A stretch of 64,000 bases of DNA, from the NCBI RefSeq assembly GCF_907164915.1, contig NC_061867.1, positions 30,997,751 through 31,061,750 of the forward strand, given 5' to 3'. Source of the stretch: Impatiens glandulifera. Taxonomy: Eukaryota; Streptophyta; Magnoliopsida; Ericales; Balsaminaceae. Below are positions 1-12,957 of this stretch, one piece after another; the stretch's first letter is position 1; every line of letters begins with the position of its first letter. The position numbers and the translations under genes are program-made. The notes beneath the pieces are model-generated. The model saw nothing but the letters and a program-made list of their open reading frames with translations, searched no databases and was not told the origin of the DNA.

Positions 1-112
1 ATTATAAATAATTAATATTTAATTAAAACCATTAAACTCTATTTTCTTTTTCTATCCCACCACTCTACAATAAAATGAACTCTATCAACCCTCACCCATC
101 TAAAAAAACCCA

Positions 113-119
113 TATATAA
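113..119 (+). promoter_or_regulatory. TATA box of LBD gene 1
   Basis: TATATAA lies 79 bp before the ATG at 192. The same box sits 76 bp before the ATG of the duplicate gene at 54,105, with similar flanking sequence, so the core promoter was duplicated with the gene. Confidence 0.6.
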
Positions 120-191
120 GTTCAATCAATATTCATCCTAAGAGTTTACAAAAAAAAAAAACCTCTAACTTCTCCAGGAAAAAAATAAACA

Positions 192-1540
192 ATGAGCATC
201 AAGGCCAATTCTCGCGCCAGAATCAGGGCATGCGGAGCCTGCAAATTCTTGCGAAAGAAATGCCTCGAGGACTGCATATTCGCACCTTACTTTAATTCCA
301 GTGAAGGAACCATCAATTTTGCAGTTGTTCATAAGATTTTCAGAGCGAGCAACGTTACAAAGCTTTTAACCAATGTCCCAATCCACAAACGACCCGACAC
401 CGTTTTTACTTTAAACTACGAGGCTCATGCTCGTCTCCGAGATCCTATTTATGGTTGCATGTCTGAAATCCGTGATCTCCAAAATCAGGTACTTATGTAT
501 TTAGATATCGACCCTAACATGGTTTAACATGAATTAATTAATCATGTCAATTAGAAACAAATTAGAATAATAATTAGTTCAAATCTTCTATAAAAGTAAA
601 TTATGGCGTAATTATATGGTGATGTTATAGGTATATTTGGTCTTATGAAATAATTGATTTTCTTAATAATTTTGTAAAATCTAATTTAAATTATTTAAGT
701 TCTTATCATTGTTATACCACTATGAGAAATGTCTAGGATAATGGTTTCTATCTTTAACGTTATATATTTCTTTGACGTATCTTTTTGCTAATATTATAAT
801 ATTTTGATTTTATTTGATTATTTTATCTTATAGACGTCACTTTCATAAATATATTATTAACTAAAGAAAATTTTTTCATAAAAGAACTATTTCAAATATT
901 AAAATTCACAACAAAATAAAAATATATATTATTTTAAATTATAATATAAATTTTAAGTGAAGTCATCTTTTTCTAAAATATATTTTATTTTAATTTTCAA
1001 AATTATGGTTTATTTTTTGAAATAAACTAATGATATTATAGTTATTTGTACATTAACACAATTTTATATGGATATATTTTATGTACTATTATTTTGTCTC
1101 TTCTCTTAATTCATTTTTTTTTTAAAATTTAATTTTAACAAGCAATGGTATTAGTTTTTAATTTTTTAATACATTTTTGTGGACATGAATTTTATATGTA
1201 GGTGATCAATCTACAATCGGAGATTTCGTGCTTGCAAGCCCATGTAGCCAGAAAGCTGCCACCTCAGCAACAACCGCCATCTTCTCTGTCCATGTCGGAC
1301 TTCCCTTTTGCTGACGCTGGCACCTATGACATGTCAGTACCTCTCTATGAGTTTGATCCAAATATTGGATCATCTCATCAGCAGGCCAATTCATGGGCAG
1401 CAAATCTGCAGCAATTCCATGAACATAACACTTTCGCCGGAGCTCCGATGAGCGGCGGGATTGGGGAAGAATTTGCTAGGGAGTTACTGCTGAGGTATCA
1501 AAGATCTTCCCCAAGCATGCCACCATCACCATGGCCCTAA
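192..1540 (+). CDS. LOB-domain (LBD/ASL) transcription factor, class I-like, two exons
   Basis: Plant-specific nuclear DNA-binding regulator of the LATERAL ORGAN BOUNDARIES DOMAIN family. Exon 1 is 192-488 (99 codons) and exon 2 is 1202-1540. The 713-bp intron has GT at 489 and AG at 1200-1201 and keeps frame, giving about 211 aa. Residues 14-28 hold the zinc-finger-like block CX2CX6CX3C. Residues about 43-88 form the GAS block, with the conserved LRDP motif. A Leu-spaced coil spans the splice junction (LQNQ then [12 protein letters not shown]). The Gln/Pro/Ser-rich tail is family-variable. The intron position at the LQxQ|V codon is typical of LBD genes. One oddity is the GAS signature itself, RASN here against GASN in the copy at 54,105. 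It may be expressed, but exon 1 read through the donor gives a 111-aa truncated form. The class I assignment is inferred from the coil. Confidence 0.85.
489..1201 (+). other. LBD gene 1 intron, AT-rich
   Basis: GT...AG intron of 713 bp. Its 3' part, ending in a tract around CTTAATTC and AACAAGCAATG, recurs at 43,200-43,315 (inverted), 48,755-48,903 and 54,775-54,946. It is therefore a useful marker for the LBD duplicates. No coding content was seen. Confidence 0.75.
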
Positions 1541-2211
1541 TTCATAATTAGGTTTGATAATCCCTAAAATATTTATTACCGTCCTTGAATGGTATTTTTT
1601 TTTCTTTTCCGGATTTTCAGTACTTTCTTCATTGAATAAACAAACTTTGTCATTTATTTATTTATCTAAGTTTAAAAAATTATATGTTCTCATGATTACC
1701 TGTCATTCTACGTTTGGGTTTTGAAAATTTGTATCTATATCTTTCTATATTTTGTTCCTTTTCCTTCTTATATGTTCTATATGAATACTCATTCATTGGG
1801 AATATGAGTTATAAATTAAAATTTAGTGGTTTAAAAAGTTGTATGTATATTTTGAAACAACAACCTTCCTTTGGCATTGACAGATATTATTATTTTTTAT
1901 CTAAAAATTTAACTTTATAAAAGTAAAATAAAATAAAAGATATAATTATAATTTTTAATTAATAAATTAACTAATGGTTGAAATATAGATGATTTGATTA
2001 TATTTTTAAATGAAAAATTTTCCCAAAAAAATTATAAATAATTAATGTTTACTAGAACATTAATTTTAATTTTTTTTTCTATTACTCCACTTTACAAAAA
2101 TAAGAACTCTACCAATTCTCATCGATCTAAAAAAACACACTTACAAATTCAATTATTGTTATCCTAAGTTTCTAAAAAAAACTCTCATCTCAAAGAAAAA
2201 ATATTAATAAT

Positions 2212-3590
2212 AAGTATCCATGTCAATTCTTGTGACAGAATCATTACCGGGCCTGAAAAAAAATCAATAATGAGCATCAAGGCCAATTCATTGCAAAACA
2301 AATGACTGGATGACTACATATTCACACCTTACTTCGATTCCGATCAAGTAATAGTCAATTTTGCGTCCGTTCACAAGATTTTCGAAGCGAAGCGAACACT
2401 ATTTATGAGCTTCTAACTAATATCCTGATCCAAAAGCGAATTGATACCATTTTCACTTTATGCTTGAAGGCTCATGTTTGTCCTTGAGATCCTATATATG
2501 GTTGCACTCCAAAATGGTATGTATATAATTTATTATGAATTAATTAATCACTAAAACTAGAAAAAAATCAAAAACATAATTATATCAAATCTTCTAAAAA
2601 TATATTTTGTTGTAATTACATGGGCCTTCCCGGGGTATTTGAGGAACTATTAAAAAAAAAAAAATTGTGGCCACAAAATTAAAATATATTAATACTAATC
2701 ATAATTTTAACAAAATATAAAATAAATTTATAAAAAATTCATAATATACATAAAAATATTAATGTAATTGTGATAAAAATATATTAATTGATTTATAATA
2801 TATATATTTATTATTTAATTAAATGTTTTTGATGAATTTGAAAATTTTAGAGTTTTATAAGTGGGACTATGAAATGCCTTACCCTTCGTACTAGGCTGAT
2901 TACATATTGATATTCTTTATATGTATGTTTGGTGTAGGAAAAATGGTTTTGAAATTTGTATGAATTCATGTTGGTTTGGTTTATTTTGTGAAATAATATT
3001 TTGTTTGCTTAGATTATTGGTTATCTTCATTTCTTGATAATAATGTAGTGTACAAATGTTGTATAAAAATATCTTGATATTATCTTTAACGTTAATATTT
3101 TTCTTTAACTTACCTTTTAGTTAATATAATAATATTTTTATTTTATTAATTCTTTTATCTATGATTGAGATAATCATATTATTAATTAAAGAATTTTTTT
3201 TATAAAAAAATAGTTTAAAATTTAAAATTCAGATGAAGACAAAATAAAAAACATTATATTAAATTATGGTAATATTTGAATTCATAAAATGAAGTCATCC
3301 CACTTTAAGAAAGCTTCTCTATTATATATTTTATATTTTATTTTAAAATTATAATTAATTTTTTTAAATAAATTAACACAATATTGATATTATTCAACAT
3401 TAATAAACCCTTTTTATCTTTCATAAATTTATACTATTATATATAAACAAGTAATTATATTAGTAAAACTTCTGGTTAAATAATATGCTTTTGATTTGAT
3501 TTAAATTTTTAATACATTTTTATGAACATGATATTTTTTTCGCTGCACTCATGACATGTCACCTCTGGAGTTTAATCGATTATATGTGGC
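2212..3590 (+). pseudogene. Decayed LBD pseudogene beside LBD gene 1
   Basis: At 2270-2517 a recognisable exon 1 (start MSIKANS, then IFTPYFDSD and FASVHKIFEA) is broken by in-frame stops and lacks most of the Cys block. It ends at the LBD splice position after TCCAAAATGG. Just upstream, 2212-2255 is a second partial copy of the exon 1 start with ATG mutated to ATA, so the start region is itself duplicated. A short exon-2 remnant lies at 3541-3590 (CATGACATGTC...GAGTTT). The copy at 55,920-57,550 shares these lesions, so it was already dead before the unit was duplicated. Confidence 0.75.
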
Positions 3591-3599
3591 ATTTGGCAA

Positions 3600-6500
3600 A
3601 AAAAAAAAAAAAACAATTTCATGACTATGCTAATTTGTTTTCTTTTTCCTAATTTGTTTATTGAATAAAGTTGTTAAGCAAATTCAATACTTATATAAAA
3701 ACACATTTGAATAAAGCTGTTAACTAAGCTGTTTATCTAAGTTTGAAAATTTCATTTATTTTGATTGTATTGTGCCATTGTACTTGTAGTGGAATGAAAT
3801 TAAAAAATTAGTTAGGGTTTTGAAAAGTAATATTGACATGTTTAGAAGTTTTGTGCCTTGTTCTTGCAATGGCATTTCTCATCATTTCCTTATAAAATCT
3901 AATTTATTGGTAATATTACCCTACTTTTGAATGATCTCGTGTTTTTTGAATTAATATCTTTAGTACACGATGAGTTTAAGAGTGAACTTTTGAATTAATT
4001 CGAACAAAAAAACATTTATATAGACTATTATGAATTAAAAAAAGCATTTGATCTATGTTAGAGGTATGATATAAGATATATATTCAAATAATTAAATTAA
4101 TATGATTTATATTCTAAATATATTAATTAATCTTATGATTAATATATGTTTTTTCAAATTTATCAACTTAATTTTTATGTTTATTGTTTAATAAAAATAT
4201 TAGTTTGGAATTGGTATTATATTTGTGTTATTTTATTTGATTTTATTTAATTAATTATTTTAAAATTAACTTAAAAAATGTTAGAATATGAATTATTAAA
4301 TATATAAAATTATGAACCAATCTAAGCTTTAAAATAAGATAAATTCCCACCAATCATTCTATTATTTCTTTCTTCTTTTCCTATGCACCTTAATCCATTT
4401 ATAAAATATTATAATCAATTATAAGTATTTAGTTGCATATAAATGTAGGATTTCTTCTCTTTTTCACTATTATCAAATTCTCAATTTTAGTTTTATAATA
4501 AAAGGATAATAACTTTTTTTTGAAGATGACTATTTTACTAAAAATCATTTTATAAAAATAAATTATATTACTATAAAAATTATTAAAATTTTACGATTTT
4601 ATAAGTATTTTCTGATTTAAACAAACTCTTAAACTACTCACATTCTTATGATTTTAAATAAAAAAAAATATTTATTGAAATAAATGAATTAATCTAATTA
4701 ATCTTATAAATATAATTTCTTTATAATGTCATTACTTATTATTATTTTTAATTAATTTTACTTAATTATGTAAAATTTTAAATTATCAATGTATAAAACT
4801 TATTAAATATATAATAATAATATATAGCTAATACTTGTTTTAAAGTAAACTTTCACAATTTGAAGTAACTTTCAATTTTACTAATTTATCCTTTATCACT
4901 ATTTTAAGATTTTATGATTATATGAGTTTATAAATAATTTCGATTTTATGGTTCTATATAATTTTACGTTTAAAAAAAATTATATTTAATAATTAAAAAA
5001 AATTATTATTTATTTAAATAAATAAAAGAATATAATTAATTTTGTAAGTATAAATGTTTTATAATGTTATTTATTTTTTAATTTATTTTATATTTAAATA
5101 TATAAATTTTTTAAGTTGACTAAGTATAAAATAATTTATTATATATATAAATAATAATAATATATAACTATTATTTTTTCAAATTAAACTTTTACAATTT
5201 CAAGTAAACTCTAGATTTTGCAAGTTTACCCCTAGTCAATAATTTTACGTAAACTCTCCATTTTGACCGCATTTATATATATATTTATAATTACATGACT
5301 AGAACATTACAAAATAGGATAATCTACATTCAAGTTATCAATCATTAAAATAATTTTTTTTTTAAATTATATTTTTTTTACTAGCCATTATCTAGACTAT
5401 TAATTCAATTATTTGCTAAGCAGGTTTGAGTTTATGGATTATATCATCTCATGGGCTTGTAAGAACATAAGGCCCATTTTTGTTTAAGAAGCTTCATTCT
5501 TCATTTTGCCTCCAATTGTAACAACTTAACATTAGTTTATTTACCTCTCAATTTAATTTAATTTAGTGTTACAGTAAATTATAAGAGTAATGCCTTGTTT
5601 GATTTTAAGTTTAGTTCTAAACAAAATCATATTTCTCTTATCATTTTATTTGTTTATTTTTTTGCTAATATATTAGTATTGAAATTACTTCACAATAGTT
5701 ATTAAATTTTACATAACGATTAGAGAAAATTTTGAGCTAATTAATTATAATTTTTTATTTTTTCATTTTGAATCATGTTTTCATGTTATTTTTTTGTCGT
5801 TATGGTTAAACGGTTTAATATTTTATATTGTATAGAATACTCAATTTTTATCCCTGATTTATAATTTTAAAATAATCTTGAGTCAATATAATTTTTAATT
5901 TTAAAATATCTCATTGCACGCGATTAAAATTAAATAATTAATTCAAAAATGATTTTGTCGAATTATAAAATAATTAAAATTCAGAAAAATTTTCAAATAA
6001 AACAAAATTTTTACAATAAATCAATAAATACATAAATATGTTAAATTAAATATATAATTATTAGGATTGTTTTGCATGTTAAAATAAAATTGAAAAACAA
6101 TGTTGACTGAACCATGACTAGCGACCATTGTATCCGGAGAACGGTCGCGTTCCACCCAAACCTGGGGTCCAACCTCCATACGGAAAGCCAAGCCACAAGC
6201 CAACACACATGAATTATACCCAAGCACGTGTGTGCAGGGTCAACACGCTTAGAGAAAACCAACCATCACTCATCTCCGTCGCACGTTTGCATTGGAGGAA
6301 GGCCTAAAAAGACAAAATCGGTTTCATTTTAGCCCTAGTTGCATGGGCTCATTTGAAAATCTACATAAATAATATATCAATGGTTAGTGAACCAAATGAG
6401 TTTATTTAAATGGGGAAATGACCCCATGATTATGATTTTTTCCCTACGCTCAATGCCATCTATTAAAAATTGAAACCGACACTCGACGTGTTCGAGGTCG

Positions 6501-8130
6501 TGCTACCTATAAAAGTTTCACATGGCTTTTGTAAAGGGGAGGAAAATAGAGAAGAAAGATAACTCCAAAAAAAAAATCGCAATTAAAGCACCTCGAAAGC
6601 TCTATTCGATAGTAGAGGTCATTGAAGATTATTCCTAAGCCCACTTAGAAACATTGTAAGTAATTGAATCATCTCCAATAATCTTTTAACATTTAAATTT
6701 TGAAAAAAACCAATTTCAACACAATATGTGATTCTCGTGTTCTAACTTAACTTATCATAGTTCGATTATGCTTTCTTTAAATTCTACATTACTAATGTAA
6801 CTTATTTGAGTTGGTTTGATTGATTAAAACAAAATAAAAACGCTCAAATTCTATTTTTTTTTTGAAGTTTCAGTTACAAGTTGTATTCTCAACCTCTAGT
6901 GTATCTGTGTCCCTAATAAAGTTTCATGTTCTACAATTATTAATTAATCTTATTATTAGCTTATGTTTTTTTTTTTCAAATTTATCAACTTTATTTTACA
7001 GTTTTTAATAGATTTCTTTAAAATTGGTATTATATTGGTGTGTTTGTAATTGATTTTGTATAATTAATTGTTTTAAATTACTTTAAACATTTTGAATATG
7101 AATTATCAGATATTTGGAATAAGATATCCAAACAATTATTTAACCGACATATTGTATTATACATTCAATCTGTTGGATATAAGGTCAAGTTCGGATTTAG
7201 AAATTTGATTAAACAAAGAGAAGTGCTTATACAAGTACACTATACTCTAGAATAAACCTAACCAATCATATTCTTATAACACACCAAATAGCCAATCATA
7301 TTCTTATAATACTAAATAATATACCCAAAATAAGATAAGTTCATCCCAGTCTCCAATAATCATTCATCATTTTTTCTTAACACCTTGGTTAGATAAACTC
7401 TTAAATTAGTCAAATTTTAAAAATTTTATATTTACGATTGGAAAATTTTACGAATAAATTATATTTATAAATTAAATAAATTATTATTTATTCAAATAAA
7501 TAAATTAATATAAATTATTATTTATTCAAATAAATAAATTAATATAAATTTAAAAAATATAATTTTTTTATAACGTTATTTACTTATTATTATTTTAAAT
7601 TATTTTATACTTAATTATATATAAATTTTTAAATGATTAACATATAAAATTATTAATTATATACATATAATAATAATATATAACTAATTTTTTTAATTAA
7701 ATTTTTAAGATTTGAAGTATCTCTCAATTCTTCTAATTTACCATTAACCAACTATTTTAAAAATAAATTCTCGATTCTTAGTTACTTTAATAGAACAATC
7801 CAAAATAAAGGTTCCCACACTAAATAATCAACAATAAAATTAACAATCACTATAATGTGTTTATTTATTTATTTAAATTATAACTTTTGTATTAGCTATT
7901 ATCTAGATAATTAGTTCAATTATTTGCTTGGCATGATTGAGTTTATGCCTTTATAGATTAAATCATCCAATGGGCTTTTAAGAACATAAGGCCCGTTGTT
8001 ATTTGAGAAGTTACATTCTTCATTTTTCCTCCAATTTAACAACTTAGCAATAATTTATTTAGCTCTCAATTTTTTTTAATAAATTAACTTTAATTTAGTT
8101 AAGAAATTATAATTTTATTAAAAAAAAAAG
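3600..8130. other. Non-coding AT-rich DNA downstream of the LBD pair, with an internal direct repeat
   Basis: No gene was seen. The stretch 6930-8120 is a second, diverged copy of about 4110-5590: both contain the AAGAACATAAGGCCC segment (at 5463 and 7980) and similar flanks. A GC-richer island at 6095-6340 is shared with 59,620-59,860 but carries no convincing ORF. Confidence 0.6.
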
Positions 8131-8720
8131 TTTTTCCAGTAGTGCTAGAACATACAAGAAAAACGATAGCGGAAAATAAAATTCTCAACATTATTTTGCT
8201 ACTCAATTTTCGGGTTCATCAGCATTGTGACAGATGAACTAAACTTTAAAGTGGTGGTGACAAGACATAATTTATTTAATATCTTGTATAACAGGTTTGC
8301 GGCTCCAATGACTTTTTTTGGTACATCAAGAATGATAGACTACATTTTTGGCGTTTGAATCGAAAATGAGATTGTGCCATTGATTGTCCACAACACACCA
8401 CATCGCTTGATAAATTTATATGGCCTCACCACAATAGAGTTAAGGAATTTGAAATTATGGCCAAAAGACTATGACAAGTTTCCCTATATGCTCCTCAATA
8501 ATGATTTCAGAAGATGCCTTGGATCTGCCTTCATGCAATAAGCATCAGAGTTGACATTTATCTAGTTAGTGTCCGACAGTATCCAACACACAACATCTTT
8601 TGGGAAGTTTCAATTGATAAACACCCTCATCATTTCTGTAATTAAAATAGTCTCAAACATCATTCATAATAAGAGAAACTAAATAGTGACCATGTAGCAA
8701 GATTTTCTTAGCATAGTAAC

Positions 8721-9499
8721 TGTTACGCCCTAAATTCCTACTTTCATGCACCTAAATCAACGTGATTTCGAAGATAAATGCGGAAACGCTAGGGTGCCTA
8801 TTTGACGTGATCATTGAAAAGGTTGATATAAAAGTTGGTCATACGGTCTCGGTCCCTCCTCCCACACACATCTTCATCACCATGCTCCACTCCAAATCTT
8901 CCTTCACCTAATATGAAATCTGTGCGGCTGGGTTTCTACACCACACAAGCATAGTGAGTTTAGAGACCAACAAGCATTATATAAGAAGACATTTTAAGAC
9001 ATTGCATTCATGAGGGTTTTTAAGGGTATCTCATTAGTCAATCATGTACAGTTTCATAATTGAGCACACATTTGGGACCCTTAGCCCGAAGAGCTGATCC
9101 TACAGGGTAGGCATCCATTCGTCAATTCCTCCAGCCATATTTTGGGAGCATCGAACCACCAGAGCTCATCCTGGTAACCATCCTCCCGTATCCGTGAATT
9201 CCTTCATGATTATCTTTTAGATTCCATAGCCCTTAACTTAAAACATCATTCTTTAGAAAAACCATGGACTTGCAATGAAAACATGCTTTGAAAACCATAT
9301 GCATCGTTTATATAAAATACATGAATAAATAGCATTGTGTGGGTTTATAAAACGTATAGAAAAGTACTTTCCAGATAATTCCTTGTTTGCGGAATCATTG
9401 GTAAGACCACTCGGTCCTGGGTGCCATCATCCACGATCCTAGATCTCTGTCAGGGCCGTAGATTCCTCGGTCTAGAAAGGCTGATTTTGGGACGTGACA
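8721..9499 (-). repeat. Element D 3' LTR (left copy)
   Basis: 779 bp, closely similar along its length to 9737-10,512. The few substitutions and small indels seen suggest a fairly old insertion. The outer end is bordered by GTAAC. Confidence 0.88.
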
Positions 9500-9736
9500 A
9501 ATTACCCCCTTATAAAGAATTTGTCCCCGAAATTCGATCATAAGGGCAATACTACTAGTGTGTTTATGAAAATGGTTTCATGAAAAACATTATTTCCAAT
9601 TATTATGAAAAACGGTTTCATGTCATGCAAAACATCATTTTAAAACAATTTATAGACATGAAGGCCTTGGATGTGCATCTGCAGAAGCATGGGTGTGAAA
9701 GTACAAAGGTTCGGAACCATTGCTCGGATACTAAAC

Positions 9737-10512
9737 TCTTAAGCCCTAAATTCCTACTTTCATGCACCTAAATCAATGTGATTTCGAAGTTAAATACGGA
9801 AACGCTTGGGTGCCTATTTGACATGATCATTGAAAATGTTGATATAAAATTCGGTCCTACGGTCTCGGTCCTCCCCCCACACACATCTCTGGCACCATGC
9901 TCCACTCCAAATCTTCCTTCACCTGATATGAAATCTGTGCGGCTGAGTTCCTACACCATACAAGCATAGTGAGTTTAAAGACCCAGTAAACATTATATAA
10001 GAAGACATTTTAAGACATTGCATCCATGAGGGTTTTTAAGGGTATCCCATCAGTCAATATGTACAGTTTCATACTTGAGCACATATTTGGGACCCTTAGC
10101 TCGGAGAGCTGAACCTTCAGGGTAGGCATCCATTCATTAATTCCTCTAGCCATATTTTGGGAGCATCAGACCACCAGAGCTCATCCTGGTAGCCATCCTC
10201 CCATATCCGTCAATTCCTTCATTATTATCTCTTAGATTCCATATCCCTTAACTTAAAACATCATTCTTTAGAAAACCATGGACTTGCAATGAAAACATGT
10301 TTTGAAAACCATATGCATCGTTTATATAAATAAATGAATAAATAGCACTGTGTGGGTTTATAAAACGTATAGAAAAGTACTTGCCAGATAATTCCTTGTT
10401 TGTAGAATCATAGGTCGGACCACTCGGTCCTAGGTGCCATCATCCACGATCCTAGATCTTTGTCAGGGCCGTAGATTCCTCGGTCTAGAAAGACTGATTT
10501 TGGGACGTGACA
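9737..10512 (-). repeat. Element D 5' LTR (right copy)
   Basis: 776 bp partner of the left LTR. Its inner end is slightly altered (TCTTAAGCCC against TGTTACGCCC) and abuts the primer-binding-like site. Its outer end abuts GTAAC. Confidence 0.88.
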
Positions 10513-12957
10513 GTAACAATGAGTGTTCAACCGTTTAAAAAAATAGAAGAACACCTATGATAATAGGGGATGACGAGATTTATTGTCGAAAATAATTCTC
10601 AAGAGTAGGGTGAGCATTATAAAAAGTTTTCCAAATGAAATTCCTAATTTTCGGTGGACATTCTAAACTCCAAATAGACTTCTAAAGTCTAGGGTGCACT
10701 TGAGATGATGATGAAGGATGAGTATTGATCTAGAAGATTTATGACGTTGAGTGTAAAACTAAATCCATAACTCACTTAATACATTCCATTGGAATTATCA
10801 TTCCATGTGTTTAAAGATCCAACACACTAATTTGGAGCTTAAGAATACAATCTATGAGTGTTTTACCAAATATTTCATGTAAAATAATTGTATCCCGATC
10901 TTTTGAGTGATTAATAACACGACTACAAAATAAAGGTTCATATGTTATACTCGGGATAAGGTTCCTAGAAATTTTACAATTAAAACACACTACTAATGTT
11001 CTTAATGGGCAGCCAATTATCATTCCAAAAAGAAATAGATAATCTATCAATGATTTGTCAATGTTCATGGGCTATGAATAAGTCTCTTCCTAGGAGGATA
11101 CTAGACAAACACCAAGAGCTACCAATTTTTTTCAATATGTCAATGAACATATTTTTTCCTGGTTAGATTTACACCAAAATGCAGTGATTTGTGAATGAAT
11201 AAATTGATTAATTGCTTATGAAGCTTAAAGACATATAAGTAGTGTGCTGGAATCGCTGGACAAAATACTTAATGAGAATATCTTTCCCAACTTGACTAAG
11301 AAGCTAACTTTCTAGCCTACTAATTTTGAAATAACCATATTTTAGTTTTCTTAACAATTCATGTTTTAAAACACCCCAATACAAATGAATACCAAGATAC
11401 TGACATTGATAATGTGCAATTCTAATACGAAGAACTAAGGGAGTTTTGAGTATGAATACAAATATTACTTGAGAAGGACATTAAAGATTTATGCATATTA
11501 ATTTTTTGATTTGATGCAAATGAGAATTTATAAAGTAGGCCAGAAATAGACAAAATATTATTTTGAGAAACTTTTACAAAAATAAGAATATCATCTGCAA
11601 ACATGATTAAACCAATATATGAACAATTATGATTAAGTTTAACTCTCTCAAATAAGTTTTTGTGCTCTACATCCTAGAAAATATTAGAAAGACAGTTAGT
11701 CAAAAGATTAAAAAGATATGGTGAAAGCGGGTATCATTGTTGCAGTCCTCTTGCATAACAAAATATGGACAAACATTGTATGATACAATCTTAACACATG
11801 ACATTAAGGTGTCAACAATTTTGAGGTGAAAACTTAATTTAGTTAACATAGCTCTTAGAAAAGCCAATTTTACACTATCATATGCTTTTTCCATATCAAT
11901 TTTTATAGTAGAATCAAATTTTCTCCCTTTTTTTTATTTTCTTAAAGTTATGGAACATTTATTGGGAGGTAAAAATATTATCTTGGATTTGTCGGTTTTA
12001 ATTAATGCTCCTTGTTCTCTACTTACAATCATTCTTAAAAGATATTATAGTCTATTCACCAAAATCTTTGAGATCGTCTTATAGGCAAAGTTACATAGCC
12101 TAATGGGTCTAAATTAATTCACACACTAAGGAATTGGGATTCTGTGAATCATTATGATGTTAGTTTCATTTAATGAGGCTGGTAGAATACCATGAGTAAA
12201 TAAATTAAAGTAAACTTTGAAAAGGTTATTTTAATGATTTCCCAACATGATTGAAAAAATAAACCCGAATACCCATCAGGCTCATGGGCTTTTTTACTCT
12301 ATATTAAATGTGGTAACACCAACCTCCTCCATAGTAATGGGTTGTAAAATTTGGATGTTAATATCATTATTTAGGTTAGACAAGTTCAATAGTTGGATTA
12401 AAATTTGAGAGTTTTAATTCTCGAACTCACTGATCCCCAAAGTTTCTCCTCATTCTTCTTGAGTTGTTATCCCAATTATTTCACCTATTTAATATCATTT
12501 CTTTCACCTATTTAATATCATTTCCAAGACCTACAAACCAATCATAATTAAGTAAGTTAGTGAGTTTCTTGGTAAGATCATAAATCTGTTTAGAAAATTT
12601 TCAAACATAGTGTTATCCCAATTATTTAAGGTTTCGGCAATTCGATGTAACTTAGTGCAAAAAGGGAGACCCTTAGTATCTAGGTCTTGCCAATGTACTT
12701 TAATCATCTTAATAAATTCTTCATTTTCTAGCCACCAAAACTCTTTGTGAAGAGTTAGAATTTTGTGAGGAAGTAGTAAACATAAGATATAAGATGAGAG
12801 TTTGAAGAGAAAGAAATTGTGGATGAGAGTGAAAGTAAACCATGTATTAATATAGGAATATCCACAAGACTTGAATCACATATAGTCTATTTTCTTGACG
12901 TTCACGGCTAATAAATCTCCTAGTTTGGTATCGACGAACCACCGTCTTAATTGTTTC

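Larger units (their letters stand above)
1..6700 (+). repeat. Segmental duplication unit 1 (LBD gene plus pseudogene)
   Basis: Long collinear similarity to about 53,915-60,080. Matching anchors are the promoter and ATG (192/54,105), exon 2 (1202/54,947), the pseudogene (2270/55,986) and a GC-richer block with GTATCCGGA (6130/59,645). A third, shorter copy of the 6090-6700 block is at 49,350-49,900. Differences between the units are mostly small indels plus a MITE insertion in unit 2. Confidence 0.85.
8721..10512 (-). mobile_element. Small non-autonomous LTR retrotransposon (TRIM/LARD-like), element D
   Basis: Two direct repeats, 8721-9499 and 9737-10,512, flank only 237 bp of internal DNA. 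The left copy starts TGTTACGCCC and the right copy ends GGGACGTGACA. The target duplication GTAAC is exact at 8716-8720 and 10,513-10,517. Read on the minus strand, a degenerate primer site (TAGTATCCGAGCA, close to the tRNA-iMet type) follows the right LTR. A purine tract (ATAAGGGGGTAATT) precedes the left LTR. There is no coding capacity, so it must have been moved by another element's proteins. It sits inside the LINE relic. Confidence 0.88.
8130..12900 (-). pseudogene. LINE (non-LTR retrotransposon) ORF2 relic
   Basis: Minus-strand fragments in the order of a plant L1-type ORF2. An upstream linker lies about 12,800-12,420. RT fingers lie about 12,300-12,000. A MEKAYD...FLRAML segment is at 11,894-11,700. 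The catalytic FADDILIF motif is at 11,604-11,580, followed by INMHKS. A zf-RVT-like stretch (CPPKIRNFIWK) is at about 10,700-10,620. Many stops and frameshifts make it non-functional. The LTR element at 8721-10,512 splits it, and more diverged downstream sequence lies at 8720-8150. The outer ends, poly(A) tail and target duplication were not resolved. Confidence 0.8.

Noticed and set aside
1714..1920. 68-aa ORF downstream of LBD gene 1
   Set aside because: AT-rich hydrophobic chance frame, interrupted in the duplicate at 55,440-55,630.
6021..6262. Two overlapping minus-strand ORFs in the GC-richer block
   Set aside because: The frames are not kept in the copies at 49,350 and 59,620, so they are probably chance.
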